Positions 24,380 through 33,006 of a stretch of 64,000 nucleotides of DNA are shown here, piece by piece. Source of the stretch: Sphingomonas faeni. GTDB lineage: Bacteria > Pseudomonadota > Alphaproteobacteria > Sphingomonadales > Sphingomonadaceae. The notes beneath the pieces were generated by a model that ran no database searches, had not been told where the DNA came from, and saw nothing but the letters and a program-made list of their open reading frames with translations. Location of the stretch: positions 62,001-126,000 of the forward strand of contig NZ_JANBVH010000003.1 in assembly GCF_024273235.1 (NCBI RefSeq), given 5' to 3'. The translations under genes and the position numbers were made by a program. Within the stretch, counting starts at the first letter, position 1. The number at the start of each line of letters is the position of its first letter.

Positions 24380-25585
24380 TCACGCCCCGACTGGCAAATC
24401 CCGGAACGGCTGATCCTTGTCGACGCGGATTTCGCCGGGGAGGCCTAGGACGCGTTCGGCGATGATGTTCTTGAGGATCTCGTCGGTGCCGCCCGCGATG
24501 CGCAAGCCCGGCGCCCACATCGTCGCGGCGTGGAACGCGCCTTTCAGCGGGGTGAGCGCAGGGTCGGCGATGATCCCGTATTGATCGCCGGCCTCGACCG
24601 CGGTGTTGCCGATCGCCTGGAGCTGGTTGGCGGCGACGATCTTGCCGATAGAGCTTTCCGGGCCGGGCACCTGGCCCTTCGACAGCGCGGTGATCGTCCG
24701 CATCCGCGTGTTGCGCAGGCCCTCCGATTGCACCCACCAGTCGGCGAGCGTCTGGCGGAACGCTGCGTCCTTGAGCAGCGGGCCGTCTGCGCCGTTGGCC
24801 TGGGCGGCGAAGGCGAGGATGTCCTCGGGGCCGACGCCGCCGCTCGTGCCGATCGCGAGGCGTTCGTTCATCAGCGTGAACAGCGCGACCTTCCAGCCGC
24901 CGTCGACGGGTCCGAGGCGCTGCGCGTCGGATATCCGGACGTCCTCGAACCAGACTTCGTTGAAGCTCGACCCGCCGGACATCTGGTGGATCGGCCGGAT
25001 CTCGATGCCGGGCGCCTTCAGATCGAGCCAGAACATCGTCAGGCCCTGGTGCTTCGGCACGTCGGGGTTGGTGCGGACGAGGACGATGCCGTAGTCGCTG
25101 TAATGCGCGCCAGAGGTCCAGACCTTCTGGCCGTTGATGACCCAGTCGTCGCCATCTCGGACGGCACGCGTGCGGATCGCGGCGACGTCGGAGCCGCCGG
25201 CGGGTTCGGAGAAGAGCTGCGACCAGATCTCGTCGCCGCGCACCGCGGGGCCGACGAACCGCCGCTTGGTAGCGTCGTCGGCATAGGCCATCACGGTCGG
25301 CACGCACATGCCAAGCCCGATCGTGAAATAGCTGCCGTCGACCGCGTGTTTTGCCTCTTCCTGGCCGAAGATTACGCTTTCGATCGGGGTGCCGCCGCCG
25401 CCGCCCCATTCCTGCGGCCAGGTGATGCACGCGTAGCCGCCCGCCGCTTTCCGCGCCTGCCACGCCTTCGACTTGGCCATGTCGTCGGGATAATGGCCGG
25501 CGTCATGCTCGGCGATGTTCGCGTCCAGCCAGTCGCGCGCGGCGGCGCGATACTTCGCTTCGGCGTCGCTGTCCTTGAAGTCCAT
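24380..25585 (-). CDS. Acyl-CoA dehydrogenase, catalytic-type subunit
   Basis: A 401-residue FAD enzyme that inserts an alpha-beta double bond into an acyl-CoA. The FAD-contact stretch QLFSEPAGGSDVA and INGQKVWTSGAHYSDYG are typical. The C-terminal AGGTDEILKNIIAERVLGLP is also family-like, but it has Gly where medium-chain enzymes carry the catalytic Glu. A Glu in LMNERLAIG sits at the position used by isovaleryl-CoA-type enzymes. The ATG at 25585 has AAAGGA upstream. It is the last gene of the operon thiolase-ligase-dehydrogenase-dehydrogenase and lies 23 bp from the second dehydrogenase, with which it may form a mixed tetramer. Confidence 0.93.
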   Translation of the reverse strand: MDFKDSDAEAKYRAAARDWLDANIAEHDAGHYPDDMAKSKAWQARKAAGGYACITWPQEWGGGGGTPIESVIFGQEEAKHAVDGSYFTIGLGMCVPTVMAYADDATKRRFVGPAVRGDEIWSQLFSEPAGGSDVAAIRTRAVRDGDDWVINGQKVWTSGAHYSDYGIVLVRTNPDVPKHQGLTMFWLDLKAPGIEIRPIHQMSGGSSFNEVWFEDVRISDAQRLGPVDGGWKVALFTLMNERLAIGTSGGVGPEDILAFAAQANGADGPLLKDAAFRQTLADWWVQSEGLRNTRMRTITALSKGQVPGPESSIGKIVAANQLQAIGNTAVEAGDQYGIIADPALTPLKGAFHAATMWAPGLRIAGGTDEILKNIIAERVLGLPGEIRVDKDQPFRDLPVGA

Positions 25586-25608
25586 GATCGTCCTTTCAGG
25601 CGGCCCAG

Positions 25609-26706
25609 CTAGGCGGCGTTGCGCATTTCGAGTTGGCCGACGAGGCGTTCGCGCCATACCGCGGGGGCGCCCGCGACGAGCGCGAGCTGGCGCGAGCGGC
25701 GGTAATAGAGGTGGCAGTCGGACTCCCAGGTGAAGCCCATCCCGCCATGCGTCTGGATGTTCTCCTTCGACGCGAACCAGTATGCGTCGGACGCGGCGAC
25801 GCGCGCGGTGGCGGCGGCGAGCGGTAATTCCGCAGCGCCCGCGTTCAGCGCCCACGCCCCGTAATAGGCGTTCGAGCGCGCGAGTTCGTTCTTCACGTAC
25901 ATGTCGGCGAGCTTGTGCTTGATCGCCTGGTACCCGCCGATCTGCCGCCCGAACGCGTAGCGATCGAGCGCATAGCCCTTCGCCATGTCGAGACAGCGAT
26001 CCGCGCCGCCAAGCTGCTCGAACGCGAGGAGCACGGCCGCGCGGTCGAATACGGCCTGCATCGCGGCGATGCCGTCGTCGGTGCCAAGCCTTTCGCAAGG
26101 CGCGTCAGTGAACGTGAGGCGGGCGGCGCTGCGCGTGGGGTCGAGGGTTTCGAGCACGTCCGCGGTGACGCCTACGCCGTTCTCGACGAGGTAGAGCCCG
26201 TCGCGCGCGAGGACGACGATCAGGTCGGCGACGTCGCCGTCGGTGACGGGAATTTTCTCGCCGGTGAGCTTGCCGCCGGAGACGGTGGTTCGGATCGAGC
26301 GCGCGGTGACCGGGCCTGCGCCTTCGGAGGTTGCGAGGGCGCCAATGACGTCGCCCGCCGCGATCCTCGGCAGCCATCGGACTTTCTGGGTGTCACTGCC
26401 GTACAGCATCAGCGCTTCGGCGACGAAATAGACGGTCGAGGCGAACGGGATCGGCGCGCAGGCGCGGCCTAGTTCCTCGGCGATCGCGCAGAGTTCGATA
26501 TGGCCGAGGCCTAGTCCACCGAACTCTTCGGGGATCGCTGCGCCGAGCCAGCCTTGGGCTGCCACAGCTTTCCAGAGATCCGCGTCATAAGCCTTGGCGG
26601 AGTCGTCGAGCACCGCGCGGACTCGGTCGCTGCCGCAATGCGCCGCCAGGAATTTGCGCGCTTCGTCCTTAAGGAATTTCTGGTCGTCAGAATAATCGAA
26701 GTTCAT
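25609..26706 (-). CDS. Acyl-CoA dehydrogenase, second subunit
   Basis: A 365-residue acyl-CoA dehydrogenase. It keeps FGRQIGGYQAIKHKLADM and THGGMGFTWESDCHLYYRR, both FAD/dimer contacts. The helix that holds the catalytic Glu in its neighbour reads AVLLAFEQLGGADR, with no convincing match to the base. This is the pattern of the non-catalytic partner in heteromeric dehydrogenases of steroid side-chain breakdown. It begins with an ATG that overlaps the stop of the ligase gene (ATGA), so the operon is translationally coupled. Confidence 0.92.
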   Translation of the reverse strand: MNFDYSDDQKFLKDEARKFLAAHCGSDRVRAVLDDSAKAYDADLWKAVAAQGWLGAAIPEEFGGLGLGHIELCAIAEELGRACAPIPFASTVYFVAEALMLYGSDTQKVRWLPRIAAGDVIGALATSEGAGPVTARSIRTTVSGGKLTGEKIPVTDGDVADLIVVLARDGLYLVENGVGVTADVLETLDPTRSAARLTFTDAPCERLGTDDGIAAMQAVFDRAAVLLAFEQLGGADRCLDMAKGYALDRYAFGRQIGGYQAIKHKLADMYVKNELARSNAYYGAWALNAGAAELPLAAATARVAASDAYWFASKENIQTHGGMGFTWESDCHLYYRRSRQLALVAGAPAVWRERLVGQLEMRNAA

Positions 26707-28241
26707 GCGGACTCCTTGGCTTGCGCCCAATATTCGTCGCGGAGCAGGCGCTTGTAGAGCTTCCCCGTCTCGTGCCGGGGCAGCGTGTCGCGGAAGTCGA
26801 TGCGGCGCGGCGCCTTGACGTGGCTGAGGTTGGCACGGGCGAACGCGCTGAGTTCGGCAGCGAGTTTAGCGCGGTCCTCGGACGGATCGGCAGGGCAGAT
26901 TATCGCGACGACCTGTTCGCCCATCTCGTCGTCGGGCGCGCCGATCACCGCGACGTCGGCGACCTTCGGATGGGTGACGAGGAGGTTCTCGATCTCGGCC
27001 GGATAGATGTTCACGCCGCCCGAGATGATCATGAAGCTCTTGCGGTCGGTGAGGTAGAGATAGCCCTCCTCGTCGAGCCAGCCGACATCGCCGAGCGTGG
27101 TCCAGCCGTGCGCGTTGGCGGCTTCCGCGGTCTTGGCGGGATCGTTGTGATATTCGAACGCGCCGCCCCCCGCGAAGTAGACGTCGCCTTCCGCGCGTGG
27201 CGGCAGCGCGTTGCCGTCCTCGTCGCAGATCATCGTCTGCGCGGTCAGGTTGCGGCCGACCGAGCCCTTGTGCGTCAGCCATTCCGCGCTGGAGATCGCG
27301 CAGAACCCGTTGCCTTCGGTGCCGGCGTAATATTCGCCGATGATCGGACCCCACCAGTCGATCATCGCCTGCTTGACCGGGAGCGGGCAGGGGGCGGCGG
27401 CGTGCCAAACCGCTTTCAGCGACGACACGTCGTAGCGGGCGCGGATTTCCGGCGGGAGCTTCAGCAAGCGGATGAAGTGCGTCGGCACCCATTGCGCGTG
27501 CGTTACGTGGAACCGTTCGATCGCGGCGAGCGCAGCTTCGGGGTCGAAATGCTCCATCACGACGACGGTGCCGCCGACCTGATGCACCGCCATCGACCAG
27601 CGCAGCGGCGCGGCGTGATAGAGCGGCGCGGGCGAGAGATAGACCATCTCGGGGCTGAAGCCGTACAGTCCCTTGCCGAGCATCACGAGCGGCGAGACGT
27701 TGGTGCCGAACGGCTCCTCCGACAGCGCGTGCTTGACGCCCTTCGGCTTGCCGGTGGTGCCCGAGGAATAGAGCAGGATGCCGCCAGGAGACGGATCGGC
27801 GATCAGGTCGGAGGGCATCGCGTTGCGCGCGGCTTCATAGGGTTCGTAACCATCAATTGCGCCGTCGACCATGTAGCGCGCCACGTCGTCGAGCATCGAT
27901 GCCAACACCGCCGCCACGTCTGCGCATCCCTTGCTCGCGATCAGCACGCGACAGTCGCCGTCGCGGATGATGTACGCCGCCTCTGCCGCGGTCAGCTTCG
28001 ACGACAGGCACGTGCAATACACGCCGGTCCGCTCGGCCGCCCACATCACCTCAAGATAGCGCGGCGAATTGTCCATCAGCACCGCGATTCCGTCGCCGCG
28101 CTTCAACCCGAGCGACCGGAGCAGGTGCGCGCCCTGGTTCGCGCGCGCATCCAGGTCGCGATACGTCACCGTCTCGCCCGTCGCCGCCATGATGTAGGCG
28201 GGCTTGTCGGGCGTGGTGAGCGCATGCGCGACGGGATGCAT
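26703..28241 (-). CDS. AMP-forming acyl-CoA synthetase
   Basis: A 512-residue ligase that activates a carboxylic acid to its CoA thioester. The nucleotide-binding motif is LYSSGTTGKPKGV, the second motif is EYYAGTEGNG, the hinge is DRKSFMIISGGVNIYP, and the C-terminal catalytic Lys region is LPRHETGKLYKRLL. It differs clearly from the FadD at 5.4 kb and probably has another substrate. The start is placed at the ATG at 28241, which overlaps the thiolase stop by 4 bp; the longer frame upstream lies inside the thiolase. It is second in the operon. Confidence 0.92.
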   Translation of the reverse strand: MHPVAHALTTPDKPAYIMAATGETVTYRDLDARANQGAHLLRSLGLKRGDGIAVLMDNSPRYLEVMWAAERTGVYCTCLSSKLTAAEAAYIIRDGDCRVLIASKGCADVAAVLASMLDDVARYMVDGAIDGYEPYEAARNAMPSDLIADPSPGGILLYSSGTTGKPKGVKHALSEEPFGTNVSPLVMLGKGLYGFSPEMVYLSPAPLYHAAPLRWSMAVHQVGGTVVVMEHFDPEAALAAIERFHVTHAQWVPTHFIRLLKLPPEIRARYDVSSLKAVWHAAAPCPLPVKQAMIDWWGPIIGEYYAGTEGNGFCAISSAEWLTHKGSVGRNLTAQTMICDEDGNALPPRAEGDVYFAGGGAFEYHNDPAKTAEAANAHGWTTLGDVGWLDEEGYLYLTDRKSFMIISGGVNIYPAEIENLLVTHPKVADVAVIGAPDDEMGEQVVAIICPADPSEDRAKLAAELSAFARANLSHVKAPRRIDFRDTLPRHETGKLYKRLLRDEYWAQAKESA

Positions 28242-29494
28242 CAGACGCGCTCGATGATGATCGCCGGGGCCATCCCGCCGCCCGCGCACATCGTCACGAG
28301 CCCGCGCTTCAGGCCGCGGCGTTCGAGTTCGTCCAATATCGTGCCGATCAGGATCGCGCCGGTCGCGCCGATCGGATGGCCCAGCGCGATCGAGCCGCCG
28401 TTGACGTTCACCTTGTCGCGGTCGAGCTTCAGGTCGCGGATGAACTTCTCGGCGACCACCGCGAATGCCTCGTTGATCTCCCACAGGTCGATGTCGTCGA
28501 CCGTGAGCCCGGCCTTCGCCAGCACCTTCCGCGCGGCGGGGACGGGGGCGTTGAGCATCAGCGTCGGGTCGTCGCCCATGTTCGCCATCGCGACGATCCG
28601 CGCGCGGGGCTTGAGGCCGTGCTTGGCGGCATAGTCGGCGCTGGCGAGCAGCACTGCCGCGGCGCCATCGACCACACCGGAGGAATTACCGGCGTGATGG
28701 ACGTGCTTGATATCGACGTCGGGATAGCGGCGGTTGATCTGCTTGCGATACGTCGTGCCCTTGTCGTCGAGCGGCACGTCGGCGATCCCGGTGAAAGAGG
28801 GGCGAAGCGCGGCGAGGCCCTCGGCGGTGGTGTCGGGGCGCGGATATTCGTCCTTTTCGAGGACCAATGCGCCTGTGGCATCGGTGACGGGGACGAGACT
28901 GCGATCGAACCGCCCCTCGGCGATCGCCACTGCTGCCCGGCGCTGGCTTTCGAGCCCGAGCGCTTCGAGCGTTTCTCGGTCGATCCCCTCGATACTGGCG
29001 ATCGCGTCGGCACAGATGCCCTGGTTCGATTGCGGATGCGCCGCATCGAGCCTAGCGTTGCCCGAGCCGATCCCGAGCGGCCGCTTCCCCGCCGCCATGT
29101 CGTCCTGCATCATCGTCGTGGTCAGCGACATCATCTCTGTCCCGCCGGCGATGACGAGGTCCTCCATCCCGCTCATGATCTGCGCCGCCGCGAAGTTCAC
29201 CGCCGTGATCCCGCCGCCGCAGAACCGATCGAGCGTCGTCCCGCTCGCCTTGACGTCATAGCCCGCATCCAGCGCCGCCATCCGCCCGAGATCGCCGCTC
29301 TGCTCGCCACGCTGAGTCGAGGTCGACCAGATGATGTCGTCGACGTCGGCGGTGTCGAGCTTGTTTCGCTCGGCGATCGCCTTCAGCACGGCCGCGGCGA
29401 GGTGTTGCGGGTGCATGTGCGCGAGCGCGCCCTTGCCCGTCTTGCCGATCCCGCGCGGGGTACGGACGGCGTCGATGATCAAAGCCTCGGCCAC
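28241..29494 (-). CDS. Acetyl-CoA C-acetyltransferase (thiolase)
   Basis: A 417-residue thiolase. The nucleophile lies in DRFCGGGIT (C92), the His motif is GHPIGATGA, and the second Cys is in TMCAGGGMAP (C403). The start is a GTG at 29494 with AGGAGAG just upstream; the frame extends further without a better start. It leads the leftward operon with the ligase and two dehydrogenases and should carry out the final cleavage of the pathway. An operator-like palindrome lies about 80 bp upstream, shared with the divergent TetR gene. The family resembles FadA-type thiolases of side-chain degradation. Confidence 0.92.
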   Translation of the reverse strand: MAEALIIDAVRTPRGIGKTGKGALAHMHPQHLAAAVLKAIAERNKLDTADVDDIIWSTSTQRGEQSGDLGRMAALDAGYDVKASGTTLDRFCGGGITAVNFAAAQIMSGMEDLVIAGGTEMMSLTTTMMQDDMAAGKRPLGIGSGNARLDAAHPQSNQGICADAIASIEGIDRETLEALGLESQRRAAVAIAEGRFDRSLVPVTDATGALVLEKDEYPRPDTTAEGLAALRPSFTGIADVPLDDKGTTYRKQINRRYPDVDIKHVHHAGNSSGVVDGAAAVLLASADYAAKHGLKPRARIVAMANMGDDPTLMLNAPVPAARKVLAKAGLTVDDIDLWEINEAFAVVAEKFIRDLKLDRDKVNVNGGSIALGHPIGATGAILIGTILDELERRGLKRGLVTMCAGGGMAPAIIIERV

Positions 29495-29572
29495 ATCTCT
29501 CTCCTGTTGCACCCGCCGCTCTGGTGCGGTCGTGGTGCCTGATGCCGGATTGCGTCCGGCTTCGTTCCGACG

Positions 29573-29586
29573 TAACATTCGTTATG
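29573..29586. promoter_or_regulatory. Candidate TetR operator, copy 1
   Basis: TAACATTCGTTATG contains the inverted repeat TAAC-ATTC-GTTA and overlaps the TetR start codon. The same motif (AACATTnGTTATG) occurs at 32946-32958 in the SDR/P450 divergent promoter. The regulator is inferred to be the adjacent TetR protein. Confidence 0.5.
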
Positions 29587-30168
29587 GAGAGTGGCTTGTC
29601 AAGCACGGTATCGGTTGAAAATGCGGTCGAGCCCCGCGCGGATTTGGCGCCGCGCGACTGGCTGGAGATCGGGCAGGCGTTGCTCAAGAGCGGGGGCTTG
29701 CGTGCGCTGAAACTCCGCAGCCTGGCGCAGGCGGCGGGCGCGTCGACCGGCAGCTTCTATCATCATTTCAAGGACTTCGATGGCTATCACGCGGCGCTCG
29801 CGTCGTATTTTGCCGAGGCGCAGATCGATCCGTTGCTGGCATCGCTGACCGCCTCGGACCTCGCGCCGGTCGAGCGGATTCGCGCGTTCGCCGAGCATGT
29901 TCGCGATCACGACATGTCGCAATTGGCGCTCGCGATGCGCGCCTGGGCAAAGAGCGACGCGCGCGCGGCGGCGGCGATCCGTGAGCATGACGACAAGGTG
30001 ATGGCGTTCCTCGTCGCGCAACTGACCGCGCACGGGTTCGATTCCGTCGAGGCGGGGATCCGCGGCTATGCGCTGCTTGCGGTGGGCTTGAGCGAGGTGC
30101 ATCCGGTCGAGGGGCTGGATCGCGGCGTACTGCGCAACGGGTTGCTTACGCTGCTGTGCGAGCGCTAG
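29584..30168 (+). CDS. TetR/AcrR-family transcriptional regulator
   Basis: A 194-residue repressor with an N-terminal TetR helix-turn-helix (LRSLAQAAGASTGSFYHHFKD, residues about 39-59) and an all-helical ligand domain. It is divergent from the thiolase operon. The ATG at 29584 has no ribosome site, and the palindrome TAACATTCGTTA ends on its A, so the message may be leaderless. An alternative TTG lies about 60 bp downstream. It likely represses the leftward operon and itself, and perhaps the P450/SDR genes through the second copy of the motif. The inducer is unknown; a CoA ester or the substrate is likely. Confidence 0.87.
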   Translation: MESGLSSTVSVENAVEPRADLAPRDWLEIGQALLKSGGLRALKLRSLAQAAGASTGSFYHHFKDFDGYHAALASYFAEAQIDPLLASLTASDLAPVERIRAFAEHVRDHDMSQLALAMRAWAKSDARAAAAIREHDDKVMAFLVAQLTAHGFDSVEAGIRGYALLAVGLSEVHPVEGLDRGVLRNGLLTLLCER

Positions 30169-30225
30169 CGTATCGAGGTTAGGCGACTCCGTACAAAAGC
30201 GGAGCGTTATGAGGAGGATGCGGGC

Positions 30226-31845
30226 ATGCAGACGTATGACTACGTAATTATCGGCGCGGGCTCGGCCGGCTGCGTGCTCGCCGCGCGACTGACCGAGGAT
30301 CCGGACGTGTCCGTGCTGCTGCTCGAGGCGGGCGGGCGCAACGACGGCGTGCTGGTGCGGATGCCCGCAGGCGTCGGCGAACTCATCAAGAGCAAGAACC
30401 CGAGCAACTGGGGTTTCTGGACCGAACCCGAGCCCCATCTCGACGACCGCCGCTTGTGGTGGCCGCGCGGCAAGGGGTTGGGCGGCAGTTCGTCGATCAA
30501 CGGCATGATCTACACGCGGGGGCATCCGCAGGATTACGACGAGTGGCGCCAGATGGGGCTGCCGGGCTGGTCGTACGACGACGTGCTGCCGTATTTCAAG
30601 CGGCTCGAAGGGCATCATCGCGGTGAGGGCCCCTTGCATGGCGGCGGCGGTCCGCTGACGATCTCGGGCGGCGAGTCCGACAGCCCGTTCTATGACGCAT
30701 TGGTCGAGGCGGGGCGGCAGGCGGGGTATCCCGTCACCGAGGATTTCAATGGCGCGAGCCAGGAGGGCTTTGGCCGCTACGACTTGACCGTCGCGGACGG
30801 GAAGCGGTGGAGCACCGCGGCGGCGTATCTGCGACCGATCCTGTCGCGGCGGAACCTCACATGTATTACCGGCGCGCGGACGACGCGGATCCGGATCGAC
30901 CAGCGGCGGGCAACCGGCGTCGACTATGTACTCGACAAGGGGGCACGGGCGGAGTCGGTGACGGCGGCGCGCGAAGTGCTGCTGTGTGCGGGTGCGGTGC
31001 AGTCGCCGCATATCCTCCAGCTATCGGGGATCGGCGATCCGGACCGGCTGACCGCGGCGGGGGTGGGCGTCGTGCATGCGCTGCCCGGCGTCGGCGAGAA
31101 CCTCCAGGATCATCTCGACGTGGTGATGAACTGGAAATCGCGCGGGCTGCGGACCGGCTATGCGATGACGAAGGGCGTCGGGATGATCGGCGTCGGGCTC
31201 AATTACCTGTTGCGCGGCAAGGGCGCGGGGCGGCAGCAGTTCCTCGAGGCGGGCGCGTTCGTGTCGTCGCGCGACGGTCTGTCGCGGCCCGACGTGCAGA
31301 TCCACGCGGTGCTCGCGATCATGCAGGATCACGGCAAGGTGAAGGCTACCGAGGACGGCTTCACGCTACATCTGTGTCAGTTGCGGCCGGAGAGTCGCGG
31401 GCGGATCGGGTTGCGCTCGGCCGATCCGTTTGCCGATCCGGTGATTGTCGCGAACTATCTCGCGACGGCGGAGGACCGCCGCGTGATGCGGGCGTGCGTC
31501 GGCATCGGCCGCGACGTCGCGCGGCAGGCGGCGCTCGATCCGTATCGGGCAGGGGAATTGTCGCCGGGCGAGGACGTGCGGACGGACGACGAGATCGACG
31601 CGTGGGTACGGCGGACCGCCGAGACGATCTATCACCCGGTGGGCACGTGCAAGATGGGCACGGCTGACGACGCGCTTGCGGTGGTCGACGCGTCGCTAGC
31701 GGTGCGGGGCTTGCAAGGGTTGCGGGTGGTGGACGCGTCGGTGATGCCAACGCTGATCGGCTCGAACACCAACGCCCCGACGATCATGATCGCGGAGAAG
31801 GCGGCAGATATTATCAAGGGGCGGCACTTGGCGCGGGCGGCTTAG
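30226..31845 (+). CDS. GMC-family FAD alcohol oxidoreductase
   Basis: A 539-residue glucose-methanol-choline oxidoreductase that oxidises an alcohol to an aldehyde. The ADP-binding motif is IIGAGSAGCVLAARL at residues 8-22. The PROSITE-type region is GKGLGGSSSINGMIYTRG. The catalytic His region is YHPVGTCKMG, and the C-terminus is GSNTNAPTIMIAEK. A strong AGGAGG precedes the ATG at 30226. It resembles choline and long-chain alcohol dehydrogenases. It lies after the TetR gene and before the P450/SDR pair, so it may oxidise an alcohol formed by the P450. Confidence 0.93.
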   Translation: MQTYDYVIIGAGSAGCVLAARLTEDPDVSVLLLEAGGRNDGVLVRMPAGVGELIKSKNPSNWGFWTEPEPHLDDRRLWWPRGKGLGGSSSINGMIYTRGHPQDYDEWRQMGLPGWSYDDVLPYFKRLEGHHRGEGPLHGGGGPLTISGGESDSPFYDALVEAGRQAGYPVTEDFNGASQEGFGRYDLTVADGKRWSTAAAYLRPILSRRNLTCITGARTTRIRIDQRRATGVDYVLDKGARAESVTAAREVLLCAGAVQSPHILQLSGIGDPDRLTAAGVGVVHALPGVGENLQDHLDVVMNWKSRGLRTGYAMTKGVGMIGVGLNYLLRGKGAGRQQFLEAGAFVSSRDGLSRPDVQIHAVLAIMQDHGKVKATEDGFTLHLCQLRPESRGRIGLRSADPFADPVIVANYLATAEDRRVMRACVGIGRDVARQAALDPYRAGELSPGEDVRTDDEIDAWVRRTAETIYHPVGTCKMGTADDALAVVDASLAVRGLQGLRVVDASVMPTLIGSNTNAPTIMIAEKAADIIKGRHLARAA

Positions 31846-31940
31846 GGGGAATTTACCCCTCAAGCCACGACCACCCCGGCCTTCGCCAGGGTGGTGGTAG
31901 TTGGACGCCTCAACATTCGAGGCGTTAGCGACTGATTTCT

Positions 31941-32051
31941 CTCCCCTCCCTGGAAGGGAGGGGCTGGGGGTGGGTCGGTTCGTTTGGGCCGCCGGCGTTC
32001 GTTAATACGGAAACCGACCCACCCCCGACCCCTCCCTTCCAGGGAGGGGAG
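31941..32051. repeat. Long inverted repeat, 40-bp arms
   Basis: Two 40-bp arms (31941-31980 and 32012-32051) pair at 38 of 40 positions around a 31-base loop. Each arm itself holds a CCCTCCCTGGAAGGGAGGG hairpin. It fills most of the gap between the convergent GMC and SDR genes (31846-32121), where it could act as a terminator. It also looks like a dispersed repeat element. Confidence 0.8.
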
Positions 32052-32121
32052 AAAGGCTCATTGCATCCCTCCGAGGGCGATCACCTGAATGTCGATCCGT
32101 CTTAAAACGTTGGTCGTCAGC

Positions 32122-32901
32122 TCAACGGGCCGCCATCCGGATCGCGCCATCCAGTCGAACATCTTCCCCGTTGAAATACCCGCACTCGATCATCGTCAGC
32201 GCGAGCGCCGCAAACTCCTCCGGCCGCCCCAAGCGCTTGGGAAACGGCACCGAAGCCGCCAGCGCGTCGCGCACCGGCTGCGGCGCCGCAGCCAGCAACG
32301 GCGTGTCGAAGATCCCCGGCAGGATCGTGTTCACCCGGATCCCCTCGCTCATCAAATCGCGCGCGATCGGCAGCGTCATGCCGACCACGCCGGCCTTCGA
32401 GGCAGAATACGCCGCTTGCCCCATCTGGCCGTCCTCCGCCGCTGCGCTCGCCGTATTGACGATCGCGCCGCGCTCGCCGTCTTCACCCGGTTCCAACGTC
32501 AGCATCCCCGCCGCCGATTTGGCGAGACACCGGAACGTGCCAACGAGGTTGATCTGGATGATCCGATCGAACGCATCGAGCGGGAAATGCTTGATCGAGC
32601 CGTCCTGCTTCGATCGCCCCGCGGTCTTCGCGGCATTCCCCGTGCCCGCGCAATTGACCAGGATCCGCTCCTGGCCATGCGCCGCGCGTGCCGCCGCGAA
32701 CCCCGCATCGACGCTGTCGTCCGACGTCACGTCGACCTTGCAGAACACCCCGCCGATCTCCGCCGCCAGCGCTTCGCCCTTGTCCACCTGGAGGTCGAAG
32801 ATCGCCACCTTCGCGCCCTTGGCAGCCAGCGCCCGCGCGGTCGCCGCGCCCAATCCCGACGCGCCGCCGGTCACCACGGCAGCACTGTTTGCGAGGTCCA
32901 T
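32122..32901 (-). CDS. Short-chain dehydrogenase (3-hydroxyacyl-CoA dehydrogenase type II-like)
   Basis: A 259-residue NAD-dependent SDR. The cofactor motif is TGGASGLG (residues 11-18), with a following Asp in IFDLQ that favours NAD. NCAG is at about residue 85 and the catalytic Tyr/Lys are in AAYSASKAG. The C-terminal RLGRPEEFAALA is common in the type II 3-hydroxyacyl-CoA (HSD10-like) group. That would supply the third step of the side-chain oxidation, which the operon to its left lacks. It is divergent from the P450 gene. The operator-like motif lies 44 bp upstream. Confidence 0.88.
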   Translation of the reverse strand: MDLANSAAVVTGGASGLGAATARALAAKGAKVAIFDLQVDKGEALAAEIGGVFCKVDVTSDDSVDAGFAAARAAHGQERILVNCAGTGNAAKTAGRSKQDGSIKHFPLDAFDRIIQINLVGTFRCLAKSAAGMLTLEPGEDGERGAIVNTASAAAEDGQMGQAAYSASKAGVVGMTLPIARDLMSEGIRVNTILPGIFDTPLLAAAPQPVRDALAASVPFPKRLGRPEEFAALALTMIECGYFNGEDVRLDGAIRMAAR

Positions 32902-32944
32902 GCATCTCTCCTGTCAAAGCCCCGGGATCCGCGCCCCGGTTGCA

Positions 32945-32958
32945 GAACATTAGTTATG
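32945..32958. promoter_or_regulatory. Candidate TetR operator, copy 2
   Basis: GAACATTAGTTATG shares AACATTnGTTATG with the site at 29573-29586. It lies midway between the divergent SDR and P450 starts. Confidence 0.45.
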
Positions 32959-33006
32959 CTCGTATTCGCAGCTTGCCAAGCCGGCATGTCGCACAGGGAT
33001 CCGACG

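Noticed and set aside
26721..28634. A 637-codon open frame opposite the ligase/thiolase
   Set aside because: Spans two real genes on the other strand and has no domain.
30190..30225. A third copy of the TetR motif before the GMC gene
   Set aside because: Only GCGTTATGAGG resembles the motif; the AACATT half is absent.
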